Positions 34,601 through 48,400 of a stretch of DNA of 64,000 nucleotides are shown in pieces. The notes beneath the pieces were generated by a model that was not told the DNA's origin, ran no database searches, and saw only the letters and a list, made by a program, of their open reading frames with translations. Source of the DNA: Enoplolaimus lenunculus (lineage: Eukaryota > Nematoda > Enoplea > Enoplida > Thoracostomopsidae); the NCBI GenBank assembly GCA_030248215.1, contig JASANG010003862.1:248001-312000 (forward strand). The letters are read 5' to 3'. The translations under genes and the position numbers were made by a program. Each line of letters starts with the position of its first letter. Positions within the stretch are counted from its first letter, which is position 1.

Positions 34601-36442
34601 GTTTAAATGTCCACATTTATTTATGTTCTACATACATTGTATATTATGTGTATGTATGCCTATATGTAGTTCTATATATGTATGTGATAGGTGTATGTAT
34701 TTATATGTTTATAATGTAGCAGTATAAAGCATTTTTGTTTGATGATGTGTTAATTACTGTTGTTGAGCAAGTTTGTGAGGGGCCGAATACGAATGATTAT
34801 TTTGTACGTACGGCAGAGGAATGACTCATATTCTGGGAAGTCCGGGCCTGTAGTCATAGAGGCAGGGTCTCAACCGTTCCTGGAAGAATTTTGGCCCTTC
34901 TAGAAAATTGTTAGCCTTACTTGTAAAGTCGTATATACCACTTGTTTTCGCCTCCTGAAAAATGTTTAGCCATCCCTTCCTCCCTACCAAGATGAGCTGG
35001 CTACGGGTCTGAGCAGATCTTGAATTATATTTGGATCGCTGAAAAGTATGTAATATCCCTGCTAAAATACGCACTTAATAACCGGATTCTGCTCTGGCCC
35101 GAATTTTTTAGTATCTGGTCGTACTTAACAGGGCACCGAAACTGGATTCGGACAGTGCGTAACTTTTTATTGGATGGAACCTGACGTTAAGCGCGGATAT
35201 AGCATCTAAATTTGTGCATTGATGGTAGTATTTGCGTCAAACAAAAGTGTATATATATACAAAATTCAAATATGTCTGTTTATCTTGGGTGTTTCATCGT
35301 ACCTTATAAAAAGTTTAGGTTGTGTGGTATATTCGCTGCGCGTCGCCGTATACCATCAACCGGATAGCAAAACAAGCGGAGCTTGATATTTAAATGCATG
35401 TTTAAACAAAGATAAACTTAATCACACGAATTTGGTACTACTTGCTGTAGTATTGAATATATATGTTTCTACAAGGGCGTTAGCATTAAGTAGGCCACTT
35501 GAAGTACATGCGTATATTTATCATTTCAAACAAAATTCGCAGCTAAATATTGCGGTCTTGGTCGTAATTAGTAGAATAATATTGAGCTATCTATACTACT
35601 TTTTAGCAATAATCATCCGGAAATGTAGAATACTGGATCCGAATGTTCATTTTTGCCGGAGCCGGTTATCCGATTAAAAGCTAATATATAATTAAGGCTA
35701 AAATGCAAAATCTATATTGTTAAAGCTGGAACGCCGCACATACTTACGCAGTTTGGGCAGCTTTTCAGGTGTAATGATTGTTTCATAAACAACAAACAGT
35801 ATGTATGTACGTATGTGCAAATTAGAACACATTCTTTAAAAATTTAATGAGCAATGGGTTGCAAATTTGCAACCACATTGACTAGTATACGTAATTTGGA
35901 GTGCCGGAGCAGACAGGGGCGTGGACTCCCCCAACTCCAGGGTGGGGCCCCCAAACTCGCGAGCGAACCGAGCAAGAAGCCAGAGGCATTTAACAATTGG
36001 GGGTTTTTGTTTCAACCGGTTAGGGTGGGGTTTTTGTTTCAACCGGTTAGGGTGGGGCTGTTTTAGGGTGGGTGCCCCATAATAAGGGAATGGTGGTGGC
36101 TGCTCCATAATGGGGGAATGGTGGTGGCTGCTCCGGCCCTGGCAATTTGGGAATAATTTCGGGTACGTTTTATATTCATGCTGTATTGCAAAGATAAAAG
36201 AAATGTATGCAAATCAGTATGTGCTTTGAAGCAAGTTTGCACTGCCAAATATTACAACTTTGGCTATATAGTTATTTTTAGTTTGTGGTCTTGTTGTTTA
36301 GGAGTTGATACTTCGATTCGAAACAGTGATAATTTGACAGTGTTCGACGTTCTCGCCCAGCATCAAGCAAAGAAATCCGCGGAAATCACACAGTTGATCA
36401 GTAGTAGACAGGCGTGGCGTCAAATTGCGCATATTATTGCAG
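25633..36442 (+). CDS. ANKS1 exons 1-7: N-terminus and ankyrin repeats
   Basis: Exons 25633-25736, 26003-26083, 27220-27379, 27696-27770, 30039-30407, 31476-31551, 36302-36442. Ankyrin cores visible in order: GYTPLHHAALNGHLSIVSLL, GCLPLHLACWAGHKDVVKAL, AETPLHIACRYGHCQIVNLL, EMPLDLAARFGRTDVVHLLV, SPLHLAARHGKVDVCRVLL, GTALHEAALFGRVDVVSLLL, then a seventh, weaker repeat starting GVDTSIRNSDNLTVFDVL. Exon 5 carries about 50 extra residues, Ser/Thr-rich, between the fourth and fifth repeats, where human has a short loop. Splice sites are GT-AG, and split codons join to glycine or leucine as expected from the alignment. Confidence 0.92.
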
Positions 36443-39400
36443 GTGAGAAGACTGTTTGCAAATTGTACAACAAAGGTAGCCATGAGTTTATAATTACTTA
36501 GGATGTTAAAATGGTGTTTTTTTTAGGATTCCAAGCGTTTGGAATTTAGAAATTTTTGGGAAAAAATTTGGCACCAACTTTGTACTTAGGTGTTGTATTA
36601 CTGGTTGGTTTTGTCCGCATTAGCGGCGTACCGAGAGGGGGGCCGGGAGGGTCGCCCCCAATCCGTATTAGCACGTGCGTCATATTTGCATTAGATACAA
36701 AATTGTCTGGTTTCTCGCTCGCTATATTTTTCCACTGATCAGCTTTCGAAAACTCTTTTGCCTGCGGCGCTGTCCAAAGGTAGAGATCAAAGTCATATTC
36801 CCTAACCTGAGCAGCTCTAAACTAAAGATAGTAATAAAAATTGTGCAAAGCTTCAGAATTACGTAAGCGTTAGAACAGGGAATTCGGTTTGGTGGTTTAA
36901 GGGCCCGCGCTTCATGAATAAAGAAATGTTTTCAGACTGTTACAGAGGGATCTAATACTGAAACAATGTATAGCTTCTCGCTCGCTTCGCTGGCCAGTTC
37001 TTCAAACCTCAGTCTAAATTTTGGCTTCGTGCCTTCGCTCACTCTGTTTCAACTCCTGATGTCCTGAAATATTTCATATAAACAAAAATTCCTAGACAAA
37101 GATATCGAAAGACAATAGTGCCTAGCTTTTCGCGCGCGATATTTGTTTCAAGTCATGCTCGCGGGGTAAACAATTCGACCTGGTCCAGGTTACCCAAACT
37201 GCCAGAAATTTAAGAACCTAAAAGCGAACTCTCAAATTGATCTCGAAGCCACCTATGGGAGCGTGACCAACCTCATAAATCTCACCAAAAATGAGCTCCG
37301 TACTGCTAAATGATTCTAAGTTTGCGTTTAGCGGGAAACGAAAGGCACGAACCTGTAGGATGTGACCCCCAACCGACATTCCTCGGTACGCCACAGGCTA
37401 CTAAATCGAATTACAATTATAGCTGGTTGTTAATAATCGAGTAATAACAATTATAGCAAGTAGTTACTAAATTGAACTAGAACAACTATAGCAAGTAGTT
37501 ATTAATTAGAATTACAATTATAGATAGCAGTTACTTAATCGAATTACAACAATTATAGCAAATAGTTACTATAGCAAATTGCAATTATAGTAAGTAGATA
37601 CTAAAGCGAATTACAATTATAGCTAGTAGTTAATAAATCGAGATATAACAATTATAGCGAGTAGTTAATAAATCAGTCAGCAAATATAGCAAGTGGTTAC
37701 TAAATTGAATTAGAACAATTATAGCAAGTAGTTACTAAATCGGTTAACAAATATAGCAAGTAGAAATTGAATTTGAACAAATATAGCAAGTTGTTATTAA
37801 ATCGAATTACAACAATTATAGCATGTAGTTACCAAATCAAACGCCATGTATGTTATAAATTTTTATTGAAATATGATTTTAGTGTCAGATTCTTAATTAT
37901 ATTTTATCTCCCAGCTCCTGGTACCATTGGTATCCGGGTTTCCTGTTTTGAGTATGATTTTATTTACGCTTATTTTACCCAGAACACAATCGGCCCGGAT
38001 CAGTGAGCGGTCACAGTAGCGATACAACGCCACCGTCGCCGCCTGTTCCCCCCTCACGGCCTTCAGTGACCCCAGGGGCTTCTGCTTCGGGGGCACCGTA
38101 TCAAAATGTCGCTGGCATGAATGCATCGAGACGTGGGGAAAACTCAACCGGTCAGGTGGCATCTTCCCAAACGGCAATAAGCAGCACCGGGGCAACTGAC
38201 GCGGTTTGGATGCGGTTGCCAGATAACAGCGCTGAATGCCGAAGATAGTGAGTTTCAAGAACGAGGGGATCGAATCATTAGAAACCACCAGGTTAACAAG
38301 TAGAGAGGCGTAAGAAAGGTGAAAAAAGCTGATTTTGTTAACCGCATGTAGTCACATATCACCAATTTAACGGCGATAGAAATAATTTTCTAACCACAAA
38401 GTCAAAGTTTATATTTGACTGAAAAATAAGAATTACATTGGCGATTATAAAGTATCGTGCGTTTTTTGTTTTAGCAACGCGAAATCACCACCCGATTCGC
38501 CGAGAGCACCTGAAGACACTGAAATTGAAAATTTGTTGCAAGGTAAGCTGGTTGTTTATCAGGAATGTTTGACTTTTAATTGGGTGTAGCCCAGAGATTT
38601 GTTTCTAAATATTTTGTAAAATTGAGGCGGTTTTGTTGTTTATTTTCTGAGGATTTTTAAATTGTTTTGTTTTTTCTAAAATCAATTTTATATTATTTAT
38701 ATTATTCTTTAGAGCTGAAACCGTTTTGTTCGCCAGTTAACATTGACTGTGGTGCAAATGGCAACAGTATAAGCGCTGGGTCTGCGAACTGTCGTCTTCC
38801 TAGCATCTCAACTTCAAGTCAAAGGTCCCCAGCGATAGCCACTGTTTCTCCAGCGGCGTCTAATAGTAGTCGCCGCTCGGTGTCGAGGCCCGCCGCAAGT
38901 CGAAGTCCAGCGGCTGGTCTCGTACCAGGTGGATCAAATTGCGGCGGTGGTTTAGGTAGCAATCTGGGTGGTGATAGCCATCTTGGCGGCGGAGTGTGTT
39001 TTGGATGTATTGGTGATGCCAGACAGTCGAAAAGTGGCGAATATTTTGCGGCTAACACGAACAATGCTCCGATCGACACGAAGGTATTTAAGTTTCAAGC
39101 CCTCCGCAATGTTATTAGTGTAATTCCGACTTAGGGTTATGTCTGTCTTTTGAAGACTATATTTTAACTGCCTTATCGGTCTAGTTGTATAATGCTATCG
39201 CTAACATTATTTTTACAATTTATTCGTAGTTTTTAATTTTTGAACGCTACTGGTTCTTTCGTGTTTTAGCATGTTGAGCCTGGGAAACCTAATTATCTTT
39301 CTTTCATATTTAGACTAGATTGTTTCAGTACTTTAAGCGCTTAAAAAACGAATTATACATTATTGTGATTTTAACAGTTTCCGCGCAAAATTTCTCGTAA

Positions 39401-42400
39401 GTTTTAGTTCCCGCAATTCTACCGGGTCTTTTTTGCTTTAGCCTGTTGTGCCGGCGAAACCTCACCGATTTCATCCAACCACCGGTGCAAATAGTGGCTC
39501 TGGCATCCTGGTTGGACGCAATCATTTTACGTATTCGACCACACAAACGGATAACCTTAAACCTGCTTACGATAACCTTCACCCTAGTGCCTCCGATACC
39601 CCTGTACCCCCGCCTCCTACGATGTTTAACTACGATAACGCGCCGTTTGGACATCAGACCACATGGAATCATGCATGTACTGGACAGACTGTATCAGGCG
39701 TCTCAAATTCAGTTGTTCAAGAGGCACCTGTTTTTGGTGGCGAAAATCGCCCAATCAATTCTGCGAATTGGGAACACAGAACGATTGACGCCGCGCGGCC
39801 TAAGACCGTGCCGAGAAGCAGAAATCGATCTAAGGAGCCGGTGCTGGTAAGTTTTGGCTATTGGTTACAGCTAGCTACGCAATTATAGAACCGTAAATGC
39901 AGTCAGTGAAAACACGAGTTATTTCAAGAGTATGCAGCAAATACATTTCGGTGTACCTCGGAATGTACTTTACCCTTATCACGTTGGATTTTCATTGTTC
40001 TTTACCCCATTTATGAACGAGCCGTAGCTCATTGCCATTGCCATTTTATTTCGTGTTTATTTTTTGTATGTTCGCGATTCACTTGCGTTTTGAAGTGACT
40101 TTGATCACAAAGCATTTTCGTTGTACTTCAACCTTATCGCATGTAATTATGAAGGTGTCGTAGCTCATTATTATGTCCATTATATACTTGTTTGAATTTT
40201 GGTTATGTCCGAGATCCAGACGTGTTTTGAAATGAGATTGCAGTTACATTTTGTTGCATGTGATGGAAAATTTTAATGTAAGGCATACGTTTGTGGCATT
40301 TCGAACAGTTCAAATGGCGTTAGCAAGCAACTCTGTGATTGCGTTTAAATACGCAGCAAGTATTTTTGTGACATTGGTTGGGTTTCTGAAACACTACTTA
40401 AGTACGTGCTTAGTAATTGTTTAACCATTTAGTCGTGTTTAAAAGCGAACTTTAATTACATAAATATTTAAGTCACTGATAGATTACAAATTAACCGCTC
40501 AATCAAGCTAAACTTGATCAAATTGAAATTGTAGCGTCATTGTGCCTCTGGTATTTGGCGTTTTTTGTTTTTTTTTGCTCAAAAATTTAAGTATTTATTT
40601 AAGTCGGCGAATTAAGCAATTGCATAAGTATGGCTTAAGTCAGTGCTTAAGGAAAATTTCAGAAACCCAGCCATTGTTGACTAAAAACTAACATTATGAA
40701 CAATGCAACAGTAATGTTGATTTCAGAGGTCATACAGTCGTACGTCTACCCGACAACCAAGTCAGTTAGATGCAGATTTTCGTAATTTATCTGCTGTAAT
40801 CGCGGACAACTATAGCGCAGGAAGCAAATCAAACAGACCAAGTGTTTTGAAAGCATTTGCGGCTGACGGCGAAAATAGGCATGCGATGCCGAAACCGGTG
40901 CTGGGAACTAATGGTAATGTCACGTATGCACTGGTGTTAGAAGAAGTGACCCGTGCCCATGTTCTCATATGTGTGTAACACATATAGTTGGTGATAGGTT
41001 TTGTAACTTTGTGCTGCTGCAATTCAAAATATGGCGCCTGATTTCCAGGTGGGGCGGGCGTGCTAAGCTTCGTGGGATGACTTAAAGGAATAGGCATTGC
41101 AGATTGTGTAAGTTGGGATGTGTATCATATATAAAGCTTCATTTCATTTTGTTATCGTTTACCAAATTGCAATTTAAATGCGACTGCATAAATTACTTCA
41201 TCAAAGCGGGTATAGCTAGATAAGAGGAGAAGACTGCTCACTAGGGGCGTGGCTACTTGACGAACTGTTAACTTCTAAGTGGTGTGAATGGCTGACAGTA
41301 CGGCGCAGATTTTACGTTCGATAACACTTCTATTCATGGTTAAAAATAGATCATTTTTGACGCTGTTGTTAAGTTTCGGTTTTATAGTGATATTTGAAAT
41401 TTTTACAGATGCAAAGTTTCCGTCACAGCTTAATGATCCAGAAGATCCGTCACATTCCCCACCAGGTAACACCAGAAATTCATGGAATTCATCGGTTCGT
41501 AGTACGTTCGAGTCTGAGTTCAGTCACCCAGCGGTTATGACTAAACACAATGCCGCTAAGGATGGTTGCAGGGTTCAGAGATCAAGCTTCAGTTCAAGAA
41601 ATAGTTCAGTTGAAGAAAACAAGTGCAGTAGAATTTTCCGTTCAAATGTTCCTGATTTGTCCGCACAAATGGATGGTATCCGGAGCAGCTATGTAACTTC
41701 TTTGGTACCAAATAATGTGGATGCAGCTCGTGGTAGTAGCGGGAGTGAGGGGAGCAGGCAAAGCTCAACGTCTTGTATTGGGTCTGCGCTGCTCAAAAGA
41801 CGAACGTATGTTGTTGATAGTCCGGCTGAATTGGTTCTTTCCGGTGGTGGTGAAAGTCAAAATATTGTACAACGGCCGGTTATCGAACCCGATACTAACC
41901 GCCATGCCGACATAGCTGGTAGCAATATGGTAAAAAATACACCAATTTCGGGTGGGCATGGTTCCGCCAACAACAAAGTTATAGCTACAAGTAAACATCG
42001 GTATCAGTGTCATACGGATTTGATTAAAGAACTCGCGACACGTAACTCTGACCGGATAATTGGATCTCAGCGGACATCTGGTGATAAGCCAGTAGCCCCG
42101 ACGCAAATGTCAGCGTCTGTTACCGGTGGGACGGCGAGAGTATACCCTACAAATTGTGGCCACGATCGTTTGAGTCCATTGCGGAACCGAGGGATCACAA
42201 CGAATCAGAGTGTAGTTAAGGACGATTTTGTCGCGCCCCTTGGAAATGGAATACCGCCAATAGCTAATCGCGTGAAGGCAGCGTCGAAATCGGCAGATGC
42301 GTCACCTGTAACTGAACAACAACCGGTGCTATTTAAACCTGAAGGGCAGCGGAATTCAAAGAACAAGCAAAACCGCGTTGGTTCGCCAATTTCGCTGGTA

Positions 42401-45400
42401 GCAAACGAATGTGAATGTTCACCAGGTGGGACGCCACGGCTGGCTCCTTTAGCGAAACCGGAAAGCGACTTGAGTTTAGGCGCAAGTACGCACAGTAGTA
42501 GCTATGGCAGTTTTGGAAGGGGTCCTCGCTCAGGTGCAATAAAACATGACGTGAGCGGAGAAACATCTGTGTTGAGGGAGTCGATGTTGTCTGGAGAGAA
42601 TGGTGTTGTGGAACGAGGCGGTACAGATTGCTCGCCGGACAACGGTGGTTTGAGTGAACAACAGAACAAGTTAGAAGGTCAGTCACATGTATTGATAGCA
42701 GGTTCTTCGGTGAGAAGTGGATCAAGTTCGACAAGTGAGGGTGTCGCAAAAAGTGCTTCCGGTACAGACCAGCAGAGTCCCAACGGGCCAAATTTGAGCG
42801 TTGCTACTAGTGGCGGTCCTGCTGGAGAATGTGGCACTGGATATATTAGCGATAGTACCCAAACGCCTGATTTTCCGCCGCCATCCGCATGGGCGTCAGA
42901 GTCGAAGATATTCAGAAAGATTATGCCGTTTGCAAATGTAAGAAATTGTAGTCATATTGAGTAAAATGACGTAGCTATTTGAATAGTTCGATATTTGGAT
43001 TGCAGTGAAGTGACTTGAGATGGACTTTAGCATACATGGCTTTGGAAATAAAAAGTACAGGTGCGTTGTTGAGTAAAATTTGAAGATCTTTACGCAACCG
43101 AGTCATTGCAGAACCAGCTTTTAAATTTCAGTCCTACACGATGTGCGCTACATAAGCTGTAGTATACGATTACAATGTTTAGCAATACTCCCTGGCTTAA
43201 GTATGGACGTAGATTCGTGGTTAGACTCAGATCCACTTTTGATATTCGAAATTTCTTCTATACACGGGCGTATTACAATAAAAGTGTTCTTTTTTCACAA
43301 CAGGCTTAGGCCTACAGCTAGGTTCAGATTCGCATTTATGTACTCCGACTTAGATTTACGCTTTGTTCGCAGCCTTTTCCATATAAATGTGCAATTTGCA
43401 CGTGCACGATTTTGCATTCAGAACTTGCAGCTGCAACTTGCGCGGCGAAGGTTTGATCAATACAACTGCAATGTGCAACTGCTAGTTTTCGATTGCAAAA
43501 AATTGTACTTGGAACACAGCTTTTTCGCTTTTAGGACAATATACGACGTAGTATGGAATTGGGTCAGCTGTCATCAGATGGTTTGTCAGCATTGCGCGAC
43601 TCTCGAGAGGTACCGGAAACCAGCAACCGGGCGTCGGCGGAAATTGTCACTGGAACTCCGTCAAGCAAAGGTCCGCATTTGATAACAAAGTCTGAGACAC
43701 GATGTTCAGGTTAGTCATGGTGAGATGAGTAGATCTCTACGGTTGCACGGATAGGTATAGTTTTGACAAATGCTTAATAGCTGATAAAGCTTAGCAAACA
43801 TGATTTTAAAAGTGGCATGTATGGACATCATTATGTTACACTAAGTTTGCTGGGAAAATACAGTTTGATCTTGGTAAAATTTCATATTATGTCTAATGTT
43901 GTTGGATTGTAGACTGTCTAAATGCTAGTAGGTATTGATTTGGTAATTCTTACTTGTGTGCTTTTGGAATTTTTGAATTGTGTTCATGTTGTTTGATATT
44001 TTTTTGTTCAGTATATTTGTATTGTTTTATAAATTTTTATTTTTGCCTTCAGTAATTTTTCATTTTATGTAGTGTTTACGTCGGTGTTTGTTTTTGAATG
44101 TTTTTTAGATTGCAGTCGATTGGAGTATTGTTGTAGTTGTTCCTCGGCATGCAGTACTTGTTCAGATTCACGTGATGACGGAATTGGCGCACGCGGTAGT
44201 ACCTCTACACCTTTGTCTGTGGTAGCCTTACCGGGTTCAGCCAGTTGTAGCATTAAATTGAATCGACAGGCTAAACAAGGCAAATTGGAGCAAAACTCGT
44301 CTTGCTTCTCGAGTCCGATGAATGAAAACGAGGAATGGAAAAAGGTAACCTTAGGAGCACGTGTAGTGGCTTTTCTGACACACAACATATGCACTTCTGG
44401 GTATTTACTGTACAAATACATTTCAAGTGTTTGGTTTTAAATACCGTAATTATGTTATTTAGATAGTTAAATTGCTAAACGACTACGACGTTCGCCTTAT
44501 ACAAAAACTGACGTGCTAACCGGGCGCTTTAGTTCTTGAGGATTTTAGCGTCATCCGGCGCCGTTTGGGGGTCATTCTATATGGTAGGCACATTGCTATA
44601 CAGCTCCAGCGGACGCCGCATAGAAATTAATAAAATAGGTGTTTAACATGCGGTACCTTCAAGCGTCGCACTTCTGGTGTATACGCCGCCCGAAGAAAGT
44701 TACTTTGCCGTGCAAGCAAACCTATAAGTTTTCTTTTATCGCAATCACTCAAAAGTAGGGGTTATTAATTGTTTCTGTTCATAACATTGTGTTTATTTAC
44801 TTAGAGCGCCAAAGATTTCAAAAAACCAATTATTATGTTTGGCGTTGAATAGATTGATGTTTTAGATTGACCGGCTTGTCGCGTCGTATAAAGATGAATT
44901 TGAAGATCAACCAGCGAAACAAACAAACTCTCAGTTGTCTGCGAGAGAGGACAGAGAGGTTGTGGAAGGTGAACGTTTTGGATAGTTTAGTCTGTGTTTT
45001 CAAATGGTTATAGTGCCGAAAACCAGCTGAGGCGTTCTTTACAGCGCTCGGATTCTTCCAAGCGTTATCAAAAAGTATAAACGCAATCGTAGGACGTCAA
45101 GGTTAAAAACATTTTAATGGGCTTTACGTCTGGATATCTAAACTGTCTAACCAAGTAGATGATTTGAAATATTATCCCTTGCTTTTAAATGGGTATAGCA
45201 CTTATAGCAAGCCTTTGCATGTCCTGGACGGCGCGTAATGATACCTAGTGTGGCCAAAAAGCACGCATAACCCTACGGTTAAACTTTATTTCACTATGAG
45301 TGTTGAATAAAATCTGTAGATCTAGAATTACGGAAAATGAATTAACACGGACATAAGCATATATGTCAAGAATAATTTTTAATATATTTAAGGCGCCGAG

Positions 45401-48400
45401 AAAGAATACGGTCCGCAGTTATTTCCGGAAGCATCTACGCCTATGCAACAGTGGCTCAATGCGTTTAATATTCGACAATTTGAATCGGGTTTGATTGAAA
45501 ATGGTTTTGATAGTTTGACGTTTATGGTAAGTCCGCGGATTTGCAGTTTTGTATGAAGCTAATCAAAGTGTATACAGCTTTGTTCAACCTGCTGAACAGG
45601 CGCTTTCTACTGCAGCTGTGCAACAACTATTCGTTTGTAAGTATTGTTCGCTTTTTGGAAAAACCTCTTCGTCAACTGATGATAAACGTTGATTTGACGA
45701 TGTGGCAACGGAATTACATGTCAGGATGATAGTTCGACTAAATCAAGTTCTGTTTGTAACCCTTTTTATTTTTAGATGACGGTATTACAGCAGAAGCAAA
45801 ACTTAGGCGGAATTTTTATTTCGCATTAAATTCCGACTGATACCTTAGTCCTAATCATTTGAGAAAGAATGGATCGTGTTTTCAGCCCCTGCTGACTGAA
45901 TCTACCATCGCAACGATATTTCCTGCAGTCGATGCCACAGATCGAATTGCGTTGCGCGCTGCAGTACAAGCATTGCCTGATGAACCGCCACCTGCAACAC
46001 GTGTGCGAGCACATCATTTTGTATCCGATTGGCTGAATGCAATTGAAGCTGATGCGTATTTGGGTGTTTTGATGAAGTCTGGCTATGATACAATCGCGAA
46101 AGTCAAGTTGTTGACTGAATTTGTCTTGTTGGTAAGTGGTTAGGGCGATGTGGGGTGTTTAGAAAAAAATATGGTCGGAAATTGAGAGGCGAGTAGTCGC
46201 ATGGAGAAGCTGCTGGGTGAAATTTGGTATTGTATGGTGGCGGGGATATCTACTTAGCTAGACATAGGCTGGATAATGGTATAAGTGAACGTGGGTTTTC
46301 ACGCAGAAGTTTGTAACTAAGGTTGGCGGTGTGAAACATAATTGTTCAGGCTTATCAGCATAATTTTGGTGTGTTTTAGGATCGGATTTAGAACACAACT
46401 GACGGCATTAACTAATTCGGTTAAATTTTAATATTTAAAACATTGAAATGGATTTTTGTGTTTACGCACTGCGTTTTCTATTATGTATAAAATCCTTGGC
46501 GCTGAACGTATATAGTACAAAAACAATATTTATGTCTATCATGAAAATACCTGGTTTATAAAAAATATTGATACTTATGTGCACGAATCTATTCTCTACA
46601 TACAGTCTAAAGTAAGATTCGCGTGAGTATTGTTTTTATTATTTCTAGACAATGGGTATCAACAAACGAGGCTATCGTGAGCGTATCATATGGTCGATTG
46701 CAGGTTGTTCGCTACCAAATAGTCCTACTGGAGCGGAATCTCCTGCAACGCCTAAATCATTTCGAACTGGCAGTTTAACACGTCCAAACTCAACTTCAAA
46801 TAAAAAAGTTGAAAATCGCACGGAACCCGATGGGAAAGGTAGTGACTATCGGCTGTCAAGGATACGTCAGGTAAGTGCTCATGCGTTTGTTTTTAGCTTT
46901 ATGATGAAGTGTAACACCAATAGGTTACGTAAGTTTTGAGCCAGTAATTCGTTGGGATGTATGGTTAATGCTCTGGAAGTAGGTGAGGAAACATAATAAC
47001 TCTCTACAGTGCACGGAGATATTAGGTTTCGACAGAAAATGGCACAAGGTTCTGGTTGGACATTGTAGTGTTTGGTTCCGGTGCTTTTGGTATCAGGTAG
47101 CATGCTGCAGTTTTGTAGCTCAAATGGATTTCGTCTGGATGATAGAGCGAGTATACGTTTATGTGTCTAAAGCCAGGTAGTGATTTACTATAATCTGTGG
47201 CCATACTTCTTCCATTTTTCTATGTTAATGAATAAGCTATGGTTGAGATTTGGGGTAAATCAGTGAAGTATTTAAAGTACTTTAGCATACCTTTAAAAAC
47301 ATTTTAGAAACCCCAACCATTTTAGCTGATACAAGTTTAGCGGATAGCATTTTTCGAGTGAAACACCAAGAGATTCCAATCATGTTTATTGCATACCGGA
47401 AATATACTTTTACATTGCGGAAGTAGTTACTATTATATTGACAATAAAAGCTTGTTATTTTGACGACTTTATTACGGGTTTAAAGCACTGGCTTGCGTTA
47501 TGTGTTGTGTTTTGAAAAGCTGATTCACACACAATAAAAGCTTTAGTCGTGTAGTTAGTTACGTAGGCATTTTTGTGAAACTTAGTCGGAGTTAGACAGT
47601 GTGTGATTTAATCTGCTTGCGTGAATACATATGCGTTCAAAGTGTGTTATTTAAATGTCTGTTCACTAATGATTTTATGGCCAGTTGGTCGGATGCGATT
47701 GAGTATATCCGGCCCGCGAAAAATATTAGACCGAACGTAGCGAGAGAGAAAATCTATATGACCTCCGCGGTCGGTTATTCTACAGCCGCTAAGAGTGCTT
47801 TTTAGAGTCTTTCTACAAATTTCTGAGGATAAATTTTTCTCATATCTCTTTGCATGCACCCCTGTTTCAAGTGAATTTCTTTGCAGTCCTGGCAGTTGGG
47901 TACTACTAAAATCAGATTTGGAAGTTTTGTATGAAGTGCACTCCCGTTGGAGTTTATTGTAGTGCTATTAGCGATTACTATTTTTTACAATAGGAGCAGA
48001 TTTTGATTTTCTGCTTTTTAAAAATGAAATCGAAATTTTGGAATTTTAAATAATAAATTATTACCTTTCTTCAGACTTTAGTTTCGTTTTTGGACGAAAC
48101 TGTTGGGTCTATGGTATCAGCATCGCCGTCTACAACGAATTGTACAAAGGTAATTCGGGACAATACGATTTGGGGTTGGTTACCCACAGGGTAACATGCA
48201 TAGAATAAAGGTGTACTTAATAGGCAGACGGGAGTCCATGTAAGAACGCACATTTTCGAGCTAATATTTTCTAAAAACGCAGTGAAATTGCTGAAGAAAT
48301 TCCGATTAGAATTGGCCAAGTGACAGCTAAAATGTTTCGTTGCTTAGAATTTTTTGTTTTGCGTTATATTCGTTATCAATTTAGTAACTGTTATACTCAC

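Larger units (their letters stand above)
31552..36301. other. ANKS1 intron 6 (4.75 kb)
   Basis: Largest intron. It holds a family A MITE (33919-34180), family E copies (34260-34418 and a weak one at 34846-35014), CCGG fragments near 35080-35160 and 35640-35670, and two adjacent short tandem duplications (36003-36135). The rest, including 31560-33900, shows nothing I can name. Confidence 0.55.

Noticed and set aside
43143-43682. A 179-codon plus-strand frame before ANKS1 exon 14
   Set aside because: It overlaps exon 14 in a different phase; the chosen exon 14 frame joins both neighbours with GT-AG borders, and the long frame matches nothing known.
44466-44520. Alternative ANKS1 exon after TTATTTAG (IVKLLNDYDV...)
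   Set aside because: It runs into a stop without a usable donor; the exon at 44866-44968 keeps phase and aligns better with the segment before SAM1.
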